Part shown: positions 42,240-53,209 of the stretch, piece after piece
Position numbering within the stretch: position 1 is the first letter of the stretch
Layout: each line of letters starts with the position of its first letter
NCBI RefSeq assembly: GCF_900101115.1
Contig: NZ_FNFU01000007.1
Span: 1-64,000, forward strand
DNA from: Cryobacterium psychrotolerans
GTDB lineage: Bacteria > Actinomycetota > Actinomycetes > Actinomycetales > Microbacteriaceae
Reading direction: 5' to 3'
DNA length: 64,000 nucleotides
Notes under the pieces: generated by a model
Databases searched by the model: none
Told to the model about the DNA's origin: nothing
The model's input: the letters and a program-made list of their open reading frames with translations, nothing else
Made by a program: the position numbers and the translations under genes

Positions 42240-43042
42240 GATGTCTCTCCGTGCAGCGTGCGGTCCGTCACGGCGCGGTTCTTCGGCGTGCGGTTCTTCG
42301 GCGCGCGATTCATCAGGGCCCGATTCATCAGATACCCGAATCCGCGGGGCGAGATGCGGTGGCCCCACCAGGCGAGCTTCGCGGTCCTGCCGACCAGCAC
42401 GAGGTCGCGGCGGCGGCGCACGGCGCGCACGGCGGCCCTGGCGACGTCGTCCTGGCTGATCTCGGACCCGGTGGTGGTGCGCACGCTCAGATCGGTGCCG
42501 GACGCCTGCCCCATTCCGCCGGTCACGAAGGTGGGGTGAACCATGGTGACGGTGACCCCGGATGCGGCAAGCTCGTACCGCAGTGCGGTGAACAGGCCGG
42601 TGACGGCGTGCTTCGCGGCGACGTAGGCGGGGCGCCCGACGGTGGGGGCGAATCCGGTGACGGAGCTGGTGACGACGATGCGGCCCCGGGTGCGGTTGAG
42701 GGCGGGCAGTGCCGCCCTGGTGCAGATCAGCGCCCCGATGTAGTTGACCTCCATGACGCGGCGGTAGACGGATACGTCATGGTCGAGGAGGGCGCCGACG
42801 GCGGAGAGTCCGGCGTTGTTGACGAGCACGTCGATGCGGCCGTACCGGGCGACAATCCCCTCGAAGACGGCGTTCACCTGGGCCTCATCGGTGATGTCGC
42901 AGACCCGGTAGGAGGGGTCGTCCGGCGGGCAGGCTTCCGGCAGGTCAAGGCCGACGACCGTGTGGCCTGCCTCAGAGAAACGCAGCATCATCGCGCGGCC
43001 GATCCCCCCGGCTGCGCCGGTGATGACGGTTACCCCCTGCAT
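42236..43042 (-). CDS. SDR family dehydrogenase of the monooxygenase operon (second)
   Basis: A 268-residue short-chain dehydrogenase and the operon's first gene. It has TGAAGGIGRAMM (~8-19), D35 after strand two (GLDLPEACPP) for NAD, NNAGLS, and the catalytic S and YVAAK (TSSVTGFAPTVGRPAYVAAK). The C-terminal 30 residues contain NRALMNRAPKNRTPKNRAV, a five-residue tandem repeat unlike the family and coded by four 15-bp units. AGGGGGAG five bases before the ATG at 43042 decides the start over the ATG at 43057. Its stop overlaps the monooxygenase start. Substrate unknown. Confidence 0.87.
   Translation of the reverse strand: MQGVTVITGAAGGIGRAMMLRFSEAGHTVVGLDLPEACPPDDPSYRVCDITDEAQVNAVFEGIVARYGRIDVLVNNAGLSAVGALLDHDVSVYRRVMEVNYIGALICTRAALPALNRTRGRIVVTSSVTGFAPTVGRPAYVAAKHAVTGLFTALRYELAASGVTVTMVHPTFVTGGMGQASGTDLSVRTTTGSEISQDDVARAAVRAVRRRRDLVLVGRTAKLAWWGHRISPRGFGYLMNRALMNRAPKNRTPKNRAVTDRTLHGETS
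42275..42334 (-). repeat. Four 15-bp in-frame tandem units at an SDR C-terminus
   Basis: Units start at 42275, 42290, 42305 and 42320: two with GCGGTTCTTCG and two with CGATTCATCA cores. They encode NRAxx pentads at the SDR tail, so the tail probably varies between strains. Confidence 0.85.
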
Positions 43043-43077
43043 GTGACTCCCCCTCATCGCGGCACCTCGTCGAGCCG

Positions 43078-43093
43078 GGCACAACGTTGTGCC
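43078..43093. promoter_or_regulatory. 16-bp perfect palindrome, operator candidate of the SDR/PucR control region
   Basis: GGCACAACGTTGTGCC lies 36 bp from the SDR ATG in the 152-bp divergent spacer. A second, imperfect site with the same half (TTGTGC-TG-GCACA at 43160-43172) lies on the regulator side. Two similar sites suit a dimeric regulator acting on both promoters. Confidence 0.55.
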
Positions 43094-43194
43094 AGAATCC
43101 AACCTAGACGACGGATGCCCGGCTCGCGGTGGCCGGATTCACCGAATTTCTGCCCCGGGTTGTGCTGGCACACAATCACGGGAAGACTGTGCCG

Positions 43195-44343
43195 GTGAGA
43201 TCCAGCGCAGAGTGGGCCCCCGTCGTCTCCCTGATCGACCAGATCGCCGCCGACGAGCACCTGCTGCGCGGCGTCGTGGCTTCGGTGCGCACCCTGGTGC
43301 GCGAGTCCGCCGCCCTGACGACGGCCGACATCGTCGGCCACACCCGAGCGCTCATTTTCGCAGCGACGCGGGCCCTCGCCGACCGGCGCGGGCCCAGCGA
43401 AACCGAATTGTCGTTCGTCGAGGACTTCGCCGCCACCCGGGCCCGCCAGGGGGTGCCGCTCGAATCGGTGCTCGGGGCGGTGCACGTGTCGGAGCGCACC
43501 ATCTGGGCCCGCGCGCGGGAACTGGCCGGGCCGTCCGGGGTCAGCGCGGAGCTCTTGTTCGACGTCAGGGAGCTCTACGACGACTGGGCCGAGACGGTGC
43601 GGGCGCGGCTGATCGTGGCGCACCGCGCCGCGTCGGCCGGGCCGTCGCCCTCCGCCCAGGACCTGGACGCGTCGATGCTGCGTCGGCTGTTCGAGGGCGG
43701 CGGCGTCGCGGCGCTGGCGGCGAGCGAGGCCGGGCTGCCGGTCGACCGGGGGCTGTGGGTGGTGGTCGGCCACGCCGAGGACGCCGCGGAATGGCAACGT
43801 GAGCTGGCGGTTTCCGGGCCGGGCGCTTCCGGTCGGGTCGTTTCCGCCCGGGTCGACGGGTGGTTCTGGGCCGTCACCAGCGGAGAGCCGAGCGGCGGCT
43901 TCGCGGGCCGGGCCGACAGGCTCGGACCCGCGGGCGGATACGCGGGACCCACCGACCCCGAGGGGCTGGCGGCAGCGCGACGCCTGGCGTCCGCCGCGCT
44001 TGGCGCCGCCCAGTCGATGGGGCGCCCGGGCCTCGTGCACGTCGCCGAGGTGGCCACACAGGCCGCCATGAGCGACCGGCACGACATCGCCGCGATGCTC
44101 GCCAACCACTACGCCCCCGCGTGGCGGGAGCTCGGCACCAGCGCGGAACCCGTCGCCCGGGCGGTCGTCGCCTGGCTCGACGCCGGCCAAGACGTCACGA
44201 CGGCGGCCGCACACCTGTTCGTGCACCCCAACACGGTGCGCAATCGCCTGGCGCGATTCGCGGAGGCCACCGGAATCGACCCCGCGTCGGCGTTCGGCGC
44301 CCCCGACGCGTGGTGGCTGTGCACGACGTGGCTGGCGCTCTGA
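43195..44343 (+). CDS. PucR/CdaR-type transcriptional regulator
   Basis: A 382-residue regulator. A helical N-terminal domain (~5-135) is followed by a GGDEF-like degenerate central region and the PucR C-terminal HTH (~320-372) with DVTTAAAHLFVHPNTVRNRL. The frame is open from 43129, but codons 43129-43194 have many A/T third positions, unlike the rest of the gene, and contain the second palindrome. GGGAAG at 43180-43185 supports the GTG at 43195. It is divergent from the monooxygenase operon and presumably controls it. Ligand unknown. Confidence 0.82.
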   Translation: MRSSAEWAPVVSLIDQIAADEHLLRGVVASVRTLVRESAALTTADIVGHTRALIFAATRALADRRGPSETELSFVEDFAATRARQGVPLESVLGAVHVSERTIWARARELAGPSGVSAELLFDVRELYDDWAETVRARLIVAHRAASAGPSPSAQDLDASMLRRLFEGGGVAALAASEAGLPVDRGLWVVVGHAEDAAEWQRELAVSGPGASGRVVSARVDGWFWAVTSGEPSGGFAGRADRLGPAGGYAGPTDPEGLAAARRLASAALGAAQSMGRPGLVHVAEVATQAAMSDRHDIAAMLANHYAPAWRELGTSAEPVARAVVAWLDAGQDVTTAAAHLFVHPNTVRNRLARFAEATGIDPASAFGAPDAWWLCTTWLAL

Positions 44344-44416
44344 CCCGACACGCGGATGCCGGCACCCCGGACACGATCTACACCGGGACGTCGACGACCG
44401 CGGCCGGGTCGGCGGG

Positions 44417-47206
<2,790 letters not shown>

Positions 47207-47270
47207 GAATGCACTCCACTAGTCGTCACGGCGCGCGGACGCGCCTGTCGTCCGGTCGGACGCACGTAGC

Positions 47271-47323
47271 GCCGACCCAGCCGGCAACTATAGCAATGCT
47301 AGTTGGTCACAGGCTGGGTCGGC
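47271..47323. terminator. Extended hairpin between hpf and secA
   Basis: A perfect 12-bp GC-rich stem (47271-47282 with 47312-47323) encloses a nested CAACTA/TAGTTG arm pair. No T-run follows on the minus strand. It may slow or terminate hpf transcripts before secA, or be a processing site. Confidence 0.5.
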
Positions 47324-47333
47324 TGGCAGCGGC

Positions 47334-48017
47334 CTACGCCTCGCGCAATTCTTCCGCTTTGTCGTCAAGTTCGATGACGCCGTAGTCCCAGCCCTTGCGC
47401 CGGTAGACGACGCTCGGACGCTTGGTTTCCGCGTCCTGGAAGAGGTAGAAGTCGTGGCCGACGAGCTCCATGAAGTAGAGGGCGTCGTCCACGGTCATCG
47501 GCGCCGCGGCGAAGACCTTGCGCCTGATCACGACCGGGCAGTACTCCTCTTCGGCCGGCTCGGCCGGGTGTTCCTCGGTGACGATCGGGATCCCTCCCGT
47601 GCGCACGCGTTCGAGCGTTTCCACATCCGCCGGGGTGATGTCGACGACGCTGAAGCCCCCGGCGGTGGCCTCCTGCAGCGAGGTGGGGCGGTGGGCGCCG
47701 CCGCGGTGCACCTTTTTACGGTCCTTCGCCCGGCGGACGCGCTCCAGGAGCCGGCCGAGGGCGACGTCGAACGCCGCGTACTTGTCGGAGCCGTCGGCCT
47801 CGGCACGCACGATGGGCCCCTTGCCGATCAGGGTCAGTTCGACTCGGTCCTTGCCGGCGGCACCGGTGCGCTCGTTCTTCTCGCGATGGCGGCTCACCCT
47901 GATCTCGAGGGCGAGGGCCTTGTCGGCGAGGGCCGCGATCTTCTCGGACTTGTCGAGGGCGTATTGCCGGAACCGATCTGTGATGCCCAGGTTACGTCCA
48001 ACGATATTAGTTTCCAT
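47334..48017 (-). CDS. hpf: Long-form ribosome hibernation promoting factor
   Basis: A 227-residue protein. The N-terminal S30AE domain (~1-105, VGRNLGITDRFRQYALDKSE, then KYAAFDVALGRLLERVRRAK) sits in the decoding centre. A linker and the C-terminal dimerisation domain (~160-225, VIRRKVFAAAPMTVDDALYF, FYLFQDAETKRPSVVYRRK) follow. Long HPF joins two 70S ribosomes into 100S dimers at rest. The hpf-secA order is conserved in actinobacteria. Confidence 0.95.
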   Translation of the reverse strand: METNIVGRNLGITDRFRQYALDKSEKIAALADKALALEIRVSRHREKNERTGAAGKDRVELTLIGKGPIVRAEADGSDKYAAFDVALGRLLERVRRAKDRKKVHRGGAHRPTSLQEATAGGFSVVDITPADVETLERVRTGGIPIVTEEHPAEPAEEEYCPVVIRRKVFAAAPMTVDDALYFMELVGHDFYLFQDAETKRPSVVYRRKGWDYGVIELDDKAEELREA

Positions 48018-48113
48018 GACGACCTCCAGATCCGGCGGACCGCCCTGATTCTGGGCGATCGTTGCGCGCCGTTAACAACACCGTAGCCCGGTGTGCGGGA
48101 TAAGTCACCCGTT

Positions 48114-48815
48114 TCACCTGCCAGTTCCCGGGGAGTGTCCAGCGGCCGGGAAAAGCCGCCGCGTTTCCGCGAGGGTGGCCAGTCCGAGCACCTCGCCGCC
48201 CGCCTCGAGCACGGCGCGCCGGGCCTCCAGGATCGTCGCGCCGGTGGTCAGGATGTCGTCGACGACGACGCAGCGGAAGCCCCCCAGCGGCCTCCGCGCG
48301 AGCAACGAGCCGTGCCTGTTCCGGGCGCGGGCCTCGCGTCCGAGACCGACCTGGTCCGTGGTGCCGCCGACCTGCCGGAGCACGGGCGTCCCGGCGAGGC
48401 CGGCCCTGGCCAGCAGCAGTTCGACGGGATGGAAGCCCCGGGCTCGCCAGGCCTTCCGGGACGCCGGGATGGTCACCAGGTGCACGCCGCGGTCGTCCGG
48501 AACACGGCCGCCCGCGGCGGATGCCGCGAGCGCGGCTGCGACGGCCAGCCGGAGGGGCACCGCGAGCGTGGCCGCCGCGTCGGTGCGGCCGCCGTCCTTG
48601 AATGCGCCCAGGACTCGCCTGGCCACCCCGGAGTAGTCCAGGCCCGACCAGACCGGCACGTCGTCCCGGCTGCACGGGTGCACCGCGGGGCGGAGCGCCA
48701 TGCGGCATTCCTCGCAGAGCGACCGGTCGGGCGCTCCGCAGCCGCTGCACTCGGTGGGGAGCACCACGCCCCAGGCGTCGAGTCCGGCGCGGCGGACGGC
48801 GTCGAGGTGGCTCAT
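48114..48815 (-). CDS. ComF-family phosphoribosyltransferase-fold protein
   Basis: A 233-residue protein with an N-terminal zinc ribbon (CSGCGAPDRSLCEEC, ~23-37) and a type-I PRTase domain whose PRPP loop is VVVDDILTTGATILEA (~180). This is the ComF/GntX architecture; in naturally competent bacteria ComF helps DNA uptake. The actinobacterial homologue (Rv3242c) sits in this same neighbourhood. AGGATGG precedes the ATG at 48815. It lies between hpf and lpqB, all on the minus strand. Confidence 0.9.
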   Translation of the reverse strand: MSHLDAVRRAGLDAWGVVLPTECSGCGAPDRSLCEECRMALRPAVHPCSRDDVPVWSGLDYSGVARRVLGAFKDGGRTDAAATLAVPLRLAVAAALAASAAGGRVPDDRGVHLVTIPASRKAWRARGFHPVELLLARAGLAGTPVLRQVGGTTDQVGLGREARARNRHGSLLARRPLGGFRCVVVDDILTTGATILEARRAVLEAGGEVLGLATLAETRRLFPAAGHSPGTGR

Positions 48816-48938
48816 GCGGCCATCCTGCGCTCGGCCGGCCCCCCGGCCACAGGCGAAGCCCCGGTCGGTGCGGTCCCTTCGCCAGATCGTGCTGTTCAGG
48901 ATTGGCCGCAGCGCGCGCATCCCCGGCGTCGTCCGGTT

Positions 48939-48993
48939 GAGTTGCGGACAACGAACCTTCCTCGTGAAGCTGAGGGTGCTTTGTCCGCATCTC
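48939..48993. repeat. Dispersed 55-bp palindromic repeat, copy B
   Basis: It is bounded by TGAGTTGCGGA (48938-48948) and its near inverse (48984-48994). Same length as copy A at 36345. At the third stem position copy A has a C-G pair and copy B a G-C pair, a compensatory change. It lies between the lpqB stop and the comF-like start. Confidence 0.75.
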
Positions 48994-49041
48994 AGCCTGG
49001 ACGAGCGCGTGCCAGGAGGGAGGCATCTCGGGAGGGAGGCC

Positions 49042-50748
49042 CTAGCCGGCAATACCCTGCTGCGTGGCGATGAGCACGACCTCGTCGATGCGCTCCTGCC
49101 AGCCGACCCCCCGCTGCACCTGGAGGGCTCCCCCCGCCGACAGGGCGCGCAGCTCCCGCACGGTGTTGCTTCCGGCGATGGAGACGCTGCCGGGCGCCGA
49201 CTCGAGCACAGTGGTCCCGCCGCCGATCTGCTGGGCGACGATGCGTTCCTCCCCGCTGGGCAACCGGATGAGCGACCCCACGGTCAGCTCGTCGATCCAG
49301 GTCGCGTCGAGCGGGAGGCCCGCGCCCGAAGACAGCACGACGGGCTCGCCGAGGCCGACCGGAACCGCGTTGTTGTCGCGCTTGATCGCCGCGACGACGA
49401 AAAGGGAGTCTGTCCCCGATCGCAACAGGGCCAGCAGCCGGGTACCGTCGCGGGACACGTCCAGCGACACGATCGACGAGGCCTCCTGCCAGGGCGCCGG
49501 AACGGCGATCGCCTTGCCGGCGAGGGTGTACACGAACAGTTCGCCGGGCCGCGCCGACGGCACCGACCAGACGTAGCCGTCGGAGTCGATGGAGGGAGCG
49601 ATCAGGCCCGAGCGGGGATCGAGTCGCACCGGGTCGTCGCCGACCCGGACGCCGTACACGCCGGCATCCGTCAGCACGGCGGCCATGGCCTGGCCGGGAG
49701 AGAGCGTGACGGCCCTCGGCTTCAGGGCGGCGACCGGCTCCGAGATACCGGCAATCGGCGTGAGGGCTGCCCCGCTGGCCGCCAGGAATCCGAACTTCCC
49801 GTCCCGCAGCAGCAGGGCCCGGGCGTCGACGCGTGGATTCGCGATCGGGGCGTTCGAGCCCATCTCGCCGATGTCCTGTGAGTTCTGGTTGATGGTGATC
49901 GTTGCGGTCAGACCGGGTGGGAGGCTGCGGGAAAGCTGCGCCTCCATGCGTTGCAGGGAGACCCGATCGGCGTTCAGGGCCTCGCTGTTGAGGTCGACCT
50001 TGGCGTCCCGGGCCACCACCCGCACCGCGTCCGCGGTGAGTTTCGTTCCCTCGGGAAACGCCGTCGCAACCGCACCGGAGAGCCAGGGGCTGGGACCGGC
50101 GAGCACTCCCTTGACGATCTTCGTGGGGGCCGAAGCCCCGCGCGGGAACCACCTCAGGTCCGGCACCAGGTATCGGAAGCTCGGATCGAAGAAGTACAGC
50201 GCCTGCGCACTGAACACCTCGCGGAACGTGTTGCGGTCGATCACCGTGCCGTCGGGCGCCTCGCTGATCCGCCACTGCCCGCCGACCCGTGCGAATTCGT
50301 AGCGCAGGGGCACCGGGGAGGAGGAATCAACGGTGCTGTACTGGCCCCTGGCATCGACCTCGGCGACCGGCGTGACCGAGAACTGCATCGTGGTCTCGTC
50401 GACGACCGTCGTGCTGCGCCCGGACCCGTCGTCGACCGTGACGCCCGCGTCGGGCTCCCAGGTGCTGCTGTAGTCCGGGGTCAGGAACTCCCGGGCGATG
50501 GCGTAGTTGCCCTCCGGGCTTGACGCCGCCTCGATGAAGCCACGCAGGATGGCATCCGTGCTGCCGTCCTTGAGCGGCTTGGACGGCAGGAACACGGGCG
50601 CCGGGTTGTCGTCCGGCAGGGCGGACTGACCGGCCTCCACTGCCCCGTCTCGCGGGATTCCCGAGCAGCCCGTGAGCAGGACGGCGGCGGCCGCGAGCAC
50701 CGCCAGGGCGCCGGAGCCGATCCGGTGGCGGCATCTCCGGTTACGCAT
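49042..50748 (-). CDS. lpqB: Lipoprotein LpqB, partner of MtrB
   Basis: A 568-residue lipoprotein. The signal peptide (ALAVLAAAAVLLTGCSG, lipid Cys near 28) precedes a GerMN-like domain (~60-330, TDAILRGFIEAAS, LRGLVPDLRWFP-type region) and a beta-propeller-like C-terminal half (~340-565). LpqB in mycobacteria and Streptomyces acts outside the membrane and affects MtrB signalling and cell-wall growth. GGAGG eight bases before the ATG at 50748 fixes the start, which overlaps the mtrB stop by eight bases. Downstream is palindromic repeat copy B. Confidence 0.94.
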   Translation of the reverse strand: MRNRRCRHRIGSGALAVLAAAAVLLTGCSGIPRDGAVEAGQSALPDDNPAPVFLPSKPLKDGSTDAILRGFIEAASSPEGNYAIAREFLTPDYSSTWEPDAGVTVDDGSGRSTTVVDETTMQFSVTPVAEVDARGQYSTVDSSSPVPLRYEFARVGGQWRISEAPDGTVIDRNTFREVFSAQALYFFDPSFRYLVPDLRWFPRGASAPTKIVKGVLAGPSPWLSGAVATAFPEGTKLTADAVRVVARDAKVDLNSEALNADRVSLQRMEAQLSRSLPPGLTATITINQNSQDIGEMGSNAPIANPRVDARALLLRDGKFGFLAASGAALTPIAGISEPVAALKPRAVTLSPGQAMAAVLTDAGVYGVRVGDDPVRLDPRSGLIAPSIDSDGYVWSVPSARPGELFVYTLAGKAIAVPAPWQEASSIVSLDVSRDGTRLLALLRSGTDSLFVVAAIKRDNNAVPVGLGEPVVLSSGAGLPLDATWIDELTVGSLIRLPSGEERIVAQQIGGGTTVLESAPGSVSIAGSNTVRELRALSAGGALQVQRGVGWQERIDEVVLIATQQGIAG

Positions 50749-52390
50749 AGTGGCCCTCCGTTGTGCCGGGGGCGAAGCCGGCGACGACGGGGTGGGCATC
50801 CGCGGGCGGCAGTGGCAGCGGCGAACTCACGAGTTCTCCGTTCGTGCCCCGCGGCAGCGTCAGCCGGAAGCAGGACCCCTGGCCCGGCGCGGACCAGACC
50901 TGCAGCAGACCGCGGTGCGCGGTCGCATCCTCGAGCGAGATCGCCAGCCCCAGGCCGGTCCCGCCGATCGTGCGCCGGCGCGACGGGTCGGCCCGCCAGA
51001 ACCGGTCGAACACATGCGCGACCTCCGCCTCCGTCATCCCCAGGCCGTAGTCCCGCACCGACAGGGCGACCGCACCGGCGTTGCTGTCGACCGACACGAC
51101 GACGGGTTTCCCCTCGCCATGCTCGATCGCGTTGCCGATCAGGTTGTTCAGGATGCGACGGATCCGGCGCGGGTCGACGTCGGCGTCGAGGTGGCCGCCC
51201 GGCGCGACGAGCCGGAGGTCGGTGCCCTTGGACTCGCCGAGGGAGCGCATCCCCTCGATCGTGTCCTGAACGAGGTGCACGAGGTTCGTCGGCTCCGACT
51301 CGAGTTGGACGGATCCGGCGTCGTACCGGCTGATCTCCAGCAGGTCGCTGAGCAGGAGCTCGAACCGCTCGACCTGGGTGTGCAGCAGCTCCGCGGTGCG
51401 CTCGGTCGCCGGAGGGAAGCTCGCACGCTGGTCGTACAGCACGTCGCCGGCCAGCCTGATCGTCGTCAGCGGGGTGCGGAGCTCATGCGACACGTCGGAG
51501 ACGAACCGCTGCTGCATCTCCGAGAGGTCGGCGAGCTCCTTGATCTGGCTCTGCAGGCTGTCCGCCATTCCGTTGAACGACCGGGCCAGGGTGGCGATGA
51601 CATCCTCGCCCTTCTCCGGGATCCGAACGGCGAGGTCGCCGGAGGCCAGCTTCTGGCTCGTTTCCGCGGCGACCCGGAGCGGGGTGACGACGAAACGCAC
51701 GACGATCCAGGTGACGGCGCCGATCAACAGCATCAGCGCAATTCCCGCCACGCCGAGGGTCTGCTGCACGAACAGCAGGGTGGCCTCCGCGTCCTGGAAG
51801 CTGTAGCCGATGTAGAGCTCGTACTGGCCGGCGACGGGCACGGTGAGCTGGGAGCCGACGACGACGCCGGGGAACTGCATGCCCTCATCCGTCGAGAGCG
51901 TCACGGACTGCCAGAACTGTTCGCCGGAGTTGCCTCGCACCGCCCCGCGCAGGTCGCTGGAGATGACACCGGTCGAGGCACCGAAGGTCGAGAAGTCCTG
52001 CGGAGCCACCGTCGACGCCTCCTGCCCCGGCACGCGGAACACGGCAATCAGGCGGCTCGACGAGGCTGCGGTCACCTGCGTGCGCGCGGAGCCGAGCAGG
52101 GTCTGCACCTGCACCCGGTCGGCGGCGTCGGAGGAATTCAGGATGCCCTGGGCCGCGGTGGTCGCCCGGTTCGACTCGAGCAGCACCTGGTTCAGCCTGG
52201 ACTGGAACAGGTCATTGCCGATACTGACGGACATGTACACGCCGACCAGGGCGATGGCCACGCCGGAGAGCAGCACCGTGATGCCCACCGTGCGGAATTG
52301 CAGGGATGAGCGCCACGTGGAGACGATCTGGCGGGGCCAGGACCGCCAGGACCGCCAGCCGAAGCCGGTCACGCCCGACCGAGCAGCCAC
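50741..52390 (-). CDS. mtrB: Sensor histidine kinase MtrB
   Basis: A 549-residue membrane kinase. TM1 (~33-55, TVGITVLLSGVAIALVGVYM) and TM2 (~208-232, LGVAGIALMLLIGAVTWIVV) frame an external domain of ~150 residues. HAMP (RVAAETSQKLASGDLAVRIP), the phospho-acceptor box SDVSHELRTPLTT, the N box NNLIGNAIEHG and the G boxes RDYGLGM and GGTGLGLAI follow. With MtrA and LpqB it couples cell-wall synthesis and division to envelope state. The mtrA stop lies seven bases upstream. Confidence 0.96.
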   Translation of the reverse strand: MAARSGVTGFGWRSWRSWPRQIVSTWRSSLQFRTVGITVLLSGVAIALVGVYMSVSIGNDLFQSRLNQVLLESNRATTAAQGILNSSDAADRVQVQTLLGSARTQVTAASSSRLIAVFRVPGQEASTVAPQDFSTFGASTGVISSDLRGAVRGNSGEQFWQSVTLSTDEGMQFPGVVVGSQLTVPVAGQYELYIGYSFQDAEATLLFVQQTLGVAGIALMLLIGAVTWIVVRFVVTPLRVAAETSQKLASGDLAVRIPEKGEDVIATLARSFNGMADSLQSQIKELADLSEMQQRFVSDVSHELRTPLTTIRLAGDVLYDQRASFPPATERTAELLHTQVERFELLLSDLLEISRYDAGSVQLESEPTNLVHLVQDTIEGMRSLGESKGTDLRLVAPGGHLDADVDPRRIRRILNNLIGNAIEHGEGKPVVVSVDSNAGAVALSVRDYGLGMTEAEVAHVFDRFWRADPSRRRTIGGTGLGLAISLEDATAHRGLLQVWSAPGQGSCFRLTLPRGTNGELVSSPLPLPPADAHPVVAGFAPGTTEGHYA

Positions 52391-52397
52391 GAGGGAC

Positions 52398-53078
52398 CTA
52401 CCCCGCCGCGCCGGCCCGGTAGCCCACGCCGCGCACCGTCATCACGATGCGAGGGTTGTCCGGGTCGTCTTCCACCTTGGCGCGCAGTCGCTGCACGTGC
52501 ACGTTGACGAGACGCGTGTCGGCCTTGTAGTGGTAGCCCCACACCTGCTCCAGGAGCATCTCCCGGGTGAACACCTGCTGCGGTTTCGACGCGAGCGCGA
52601 GGAGCAGGTCGAATTCGAGCGGGGTGAGGTTGATCCGTTGTTCGCCGCGCCTGACCTCGTGGCCGGCCGCATCCACGACGAGGTCGCCGATCTGCAGGCT
52701 GCCCGAGGCGCCCGCCGGGGTCGGGCGGAGGCGCGTCTTGATCCGGGCCACCAGCTCTTTCGGATTGAAGGGCTTGACCATGTAGTCGTCGGCGCCCGAC
52801 TCGAGGCCCTTGACGACGTCGGTCGTGTCGGACTTGGCGGTCAGCATGATGATGGGAGTGCCGGATTCGGCGCGGATGAGACGGCACACCTCGATTCCGT
52901 CGAGACCCGGCAGCATCAGGTCAAGCAGAACAAGGTCGGGCTTGCCGTCATGGAACGCGTCGAGCGCCAGGGCGCCGTCGGCACAGAACGAGGGCTCGAA
53001 ACCCTCGCCGTGCAGCACGATGCCAATCATCTCGGCCAGCGCAATGTCGTCATCGACGACCAAAATGCGTGCGTTCAT
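52398..53078 (-). CDS. mtrA: Response regulator MtrA
   Basis: A 226-residue OmpR-type regulator. The receiver domain has VVDDDIALAEM and phospho-acceptor D in DLVLLDLMLPGLDG (~54), with the switch lysine in DYMVKPFNPKEL. The winged-helix domain has INLTPLEFDLLLALASKPQQ and VWGYHYKADTRLVNVHVQRL. It is the first gene of the mtrA-mtrB-lpqB operon, which controls cell-wall hydrolases and replication-linked genes. It is divergent from the GDPD-like membrane gene, with 131 bp between starts. Confidence 0.97.
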   Translation of the reverse strand: MNARILVVDDDIALAEMIGIVLHGEGFEPSFCADGALALDAFHDGKPDLVLLDLMLPGLDGIEVCRLIRAESGTPIIMLTAKSDTTDVVKGLESGADDYMVKPFNPKELVARIKTRLRPTPAGASGSLQIGDLVVDAAGHEVRRGEQRINLTPLEFDLLLALASKPQQVFTREMLLEQVWGYHYKADTRLVNVHVQRLRAKVEDDPDNPRIVMTVRGVGYRAGAAG

Positions 53079-53209
53079 ACGTCCGTTCCGCTCAGCTCGC
53101 CCGTGGATTCCAGGCCGAGTCGTACAATCTCTGGCACAAGAGTAGCGGAGGGTGCCGCAAGTAGCCTGATCCTCGTGATTTCGGCGGCCGGGTATGCCAG
53201 CATGATGGG

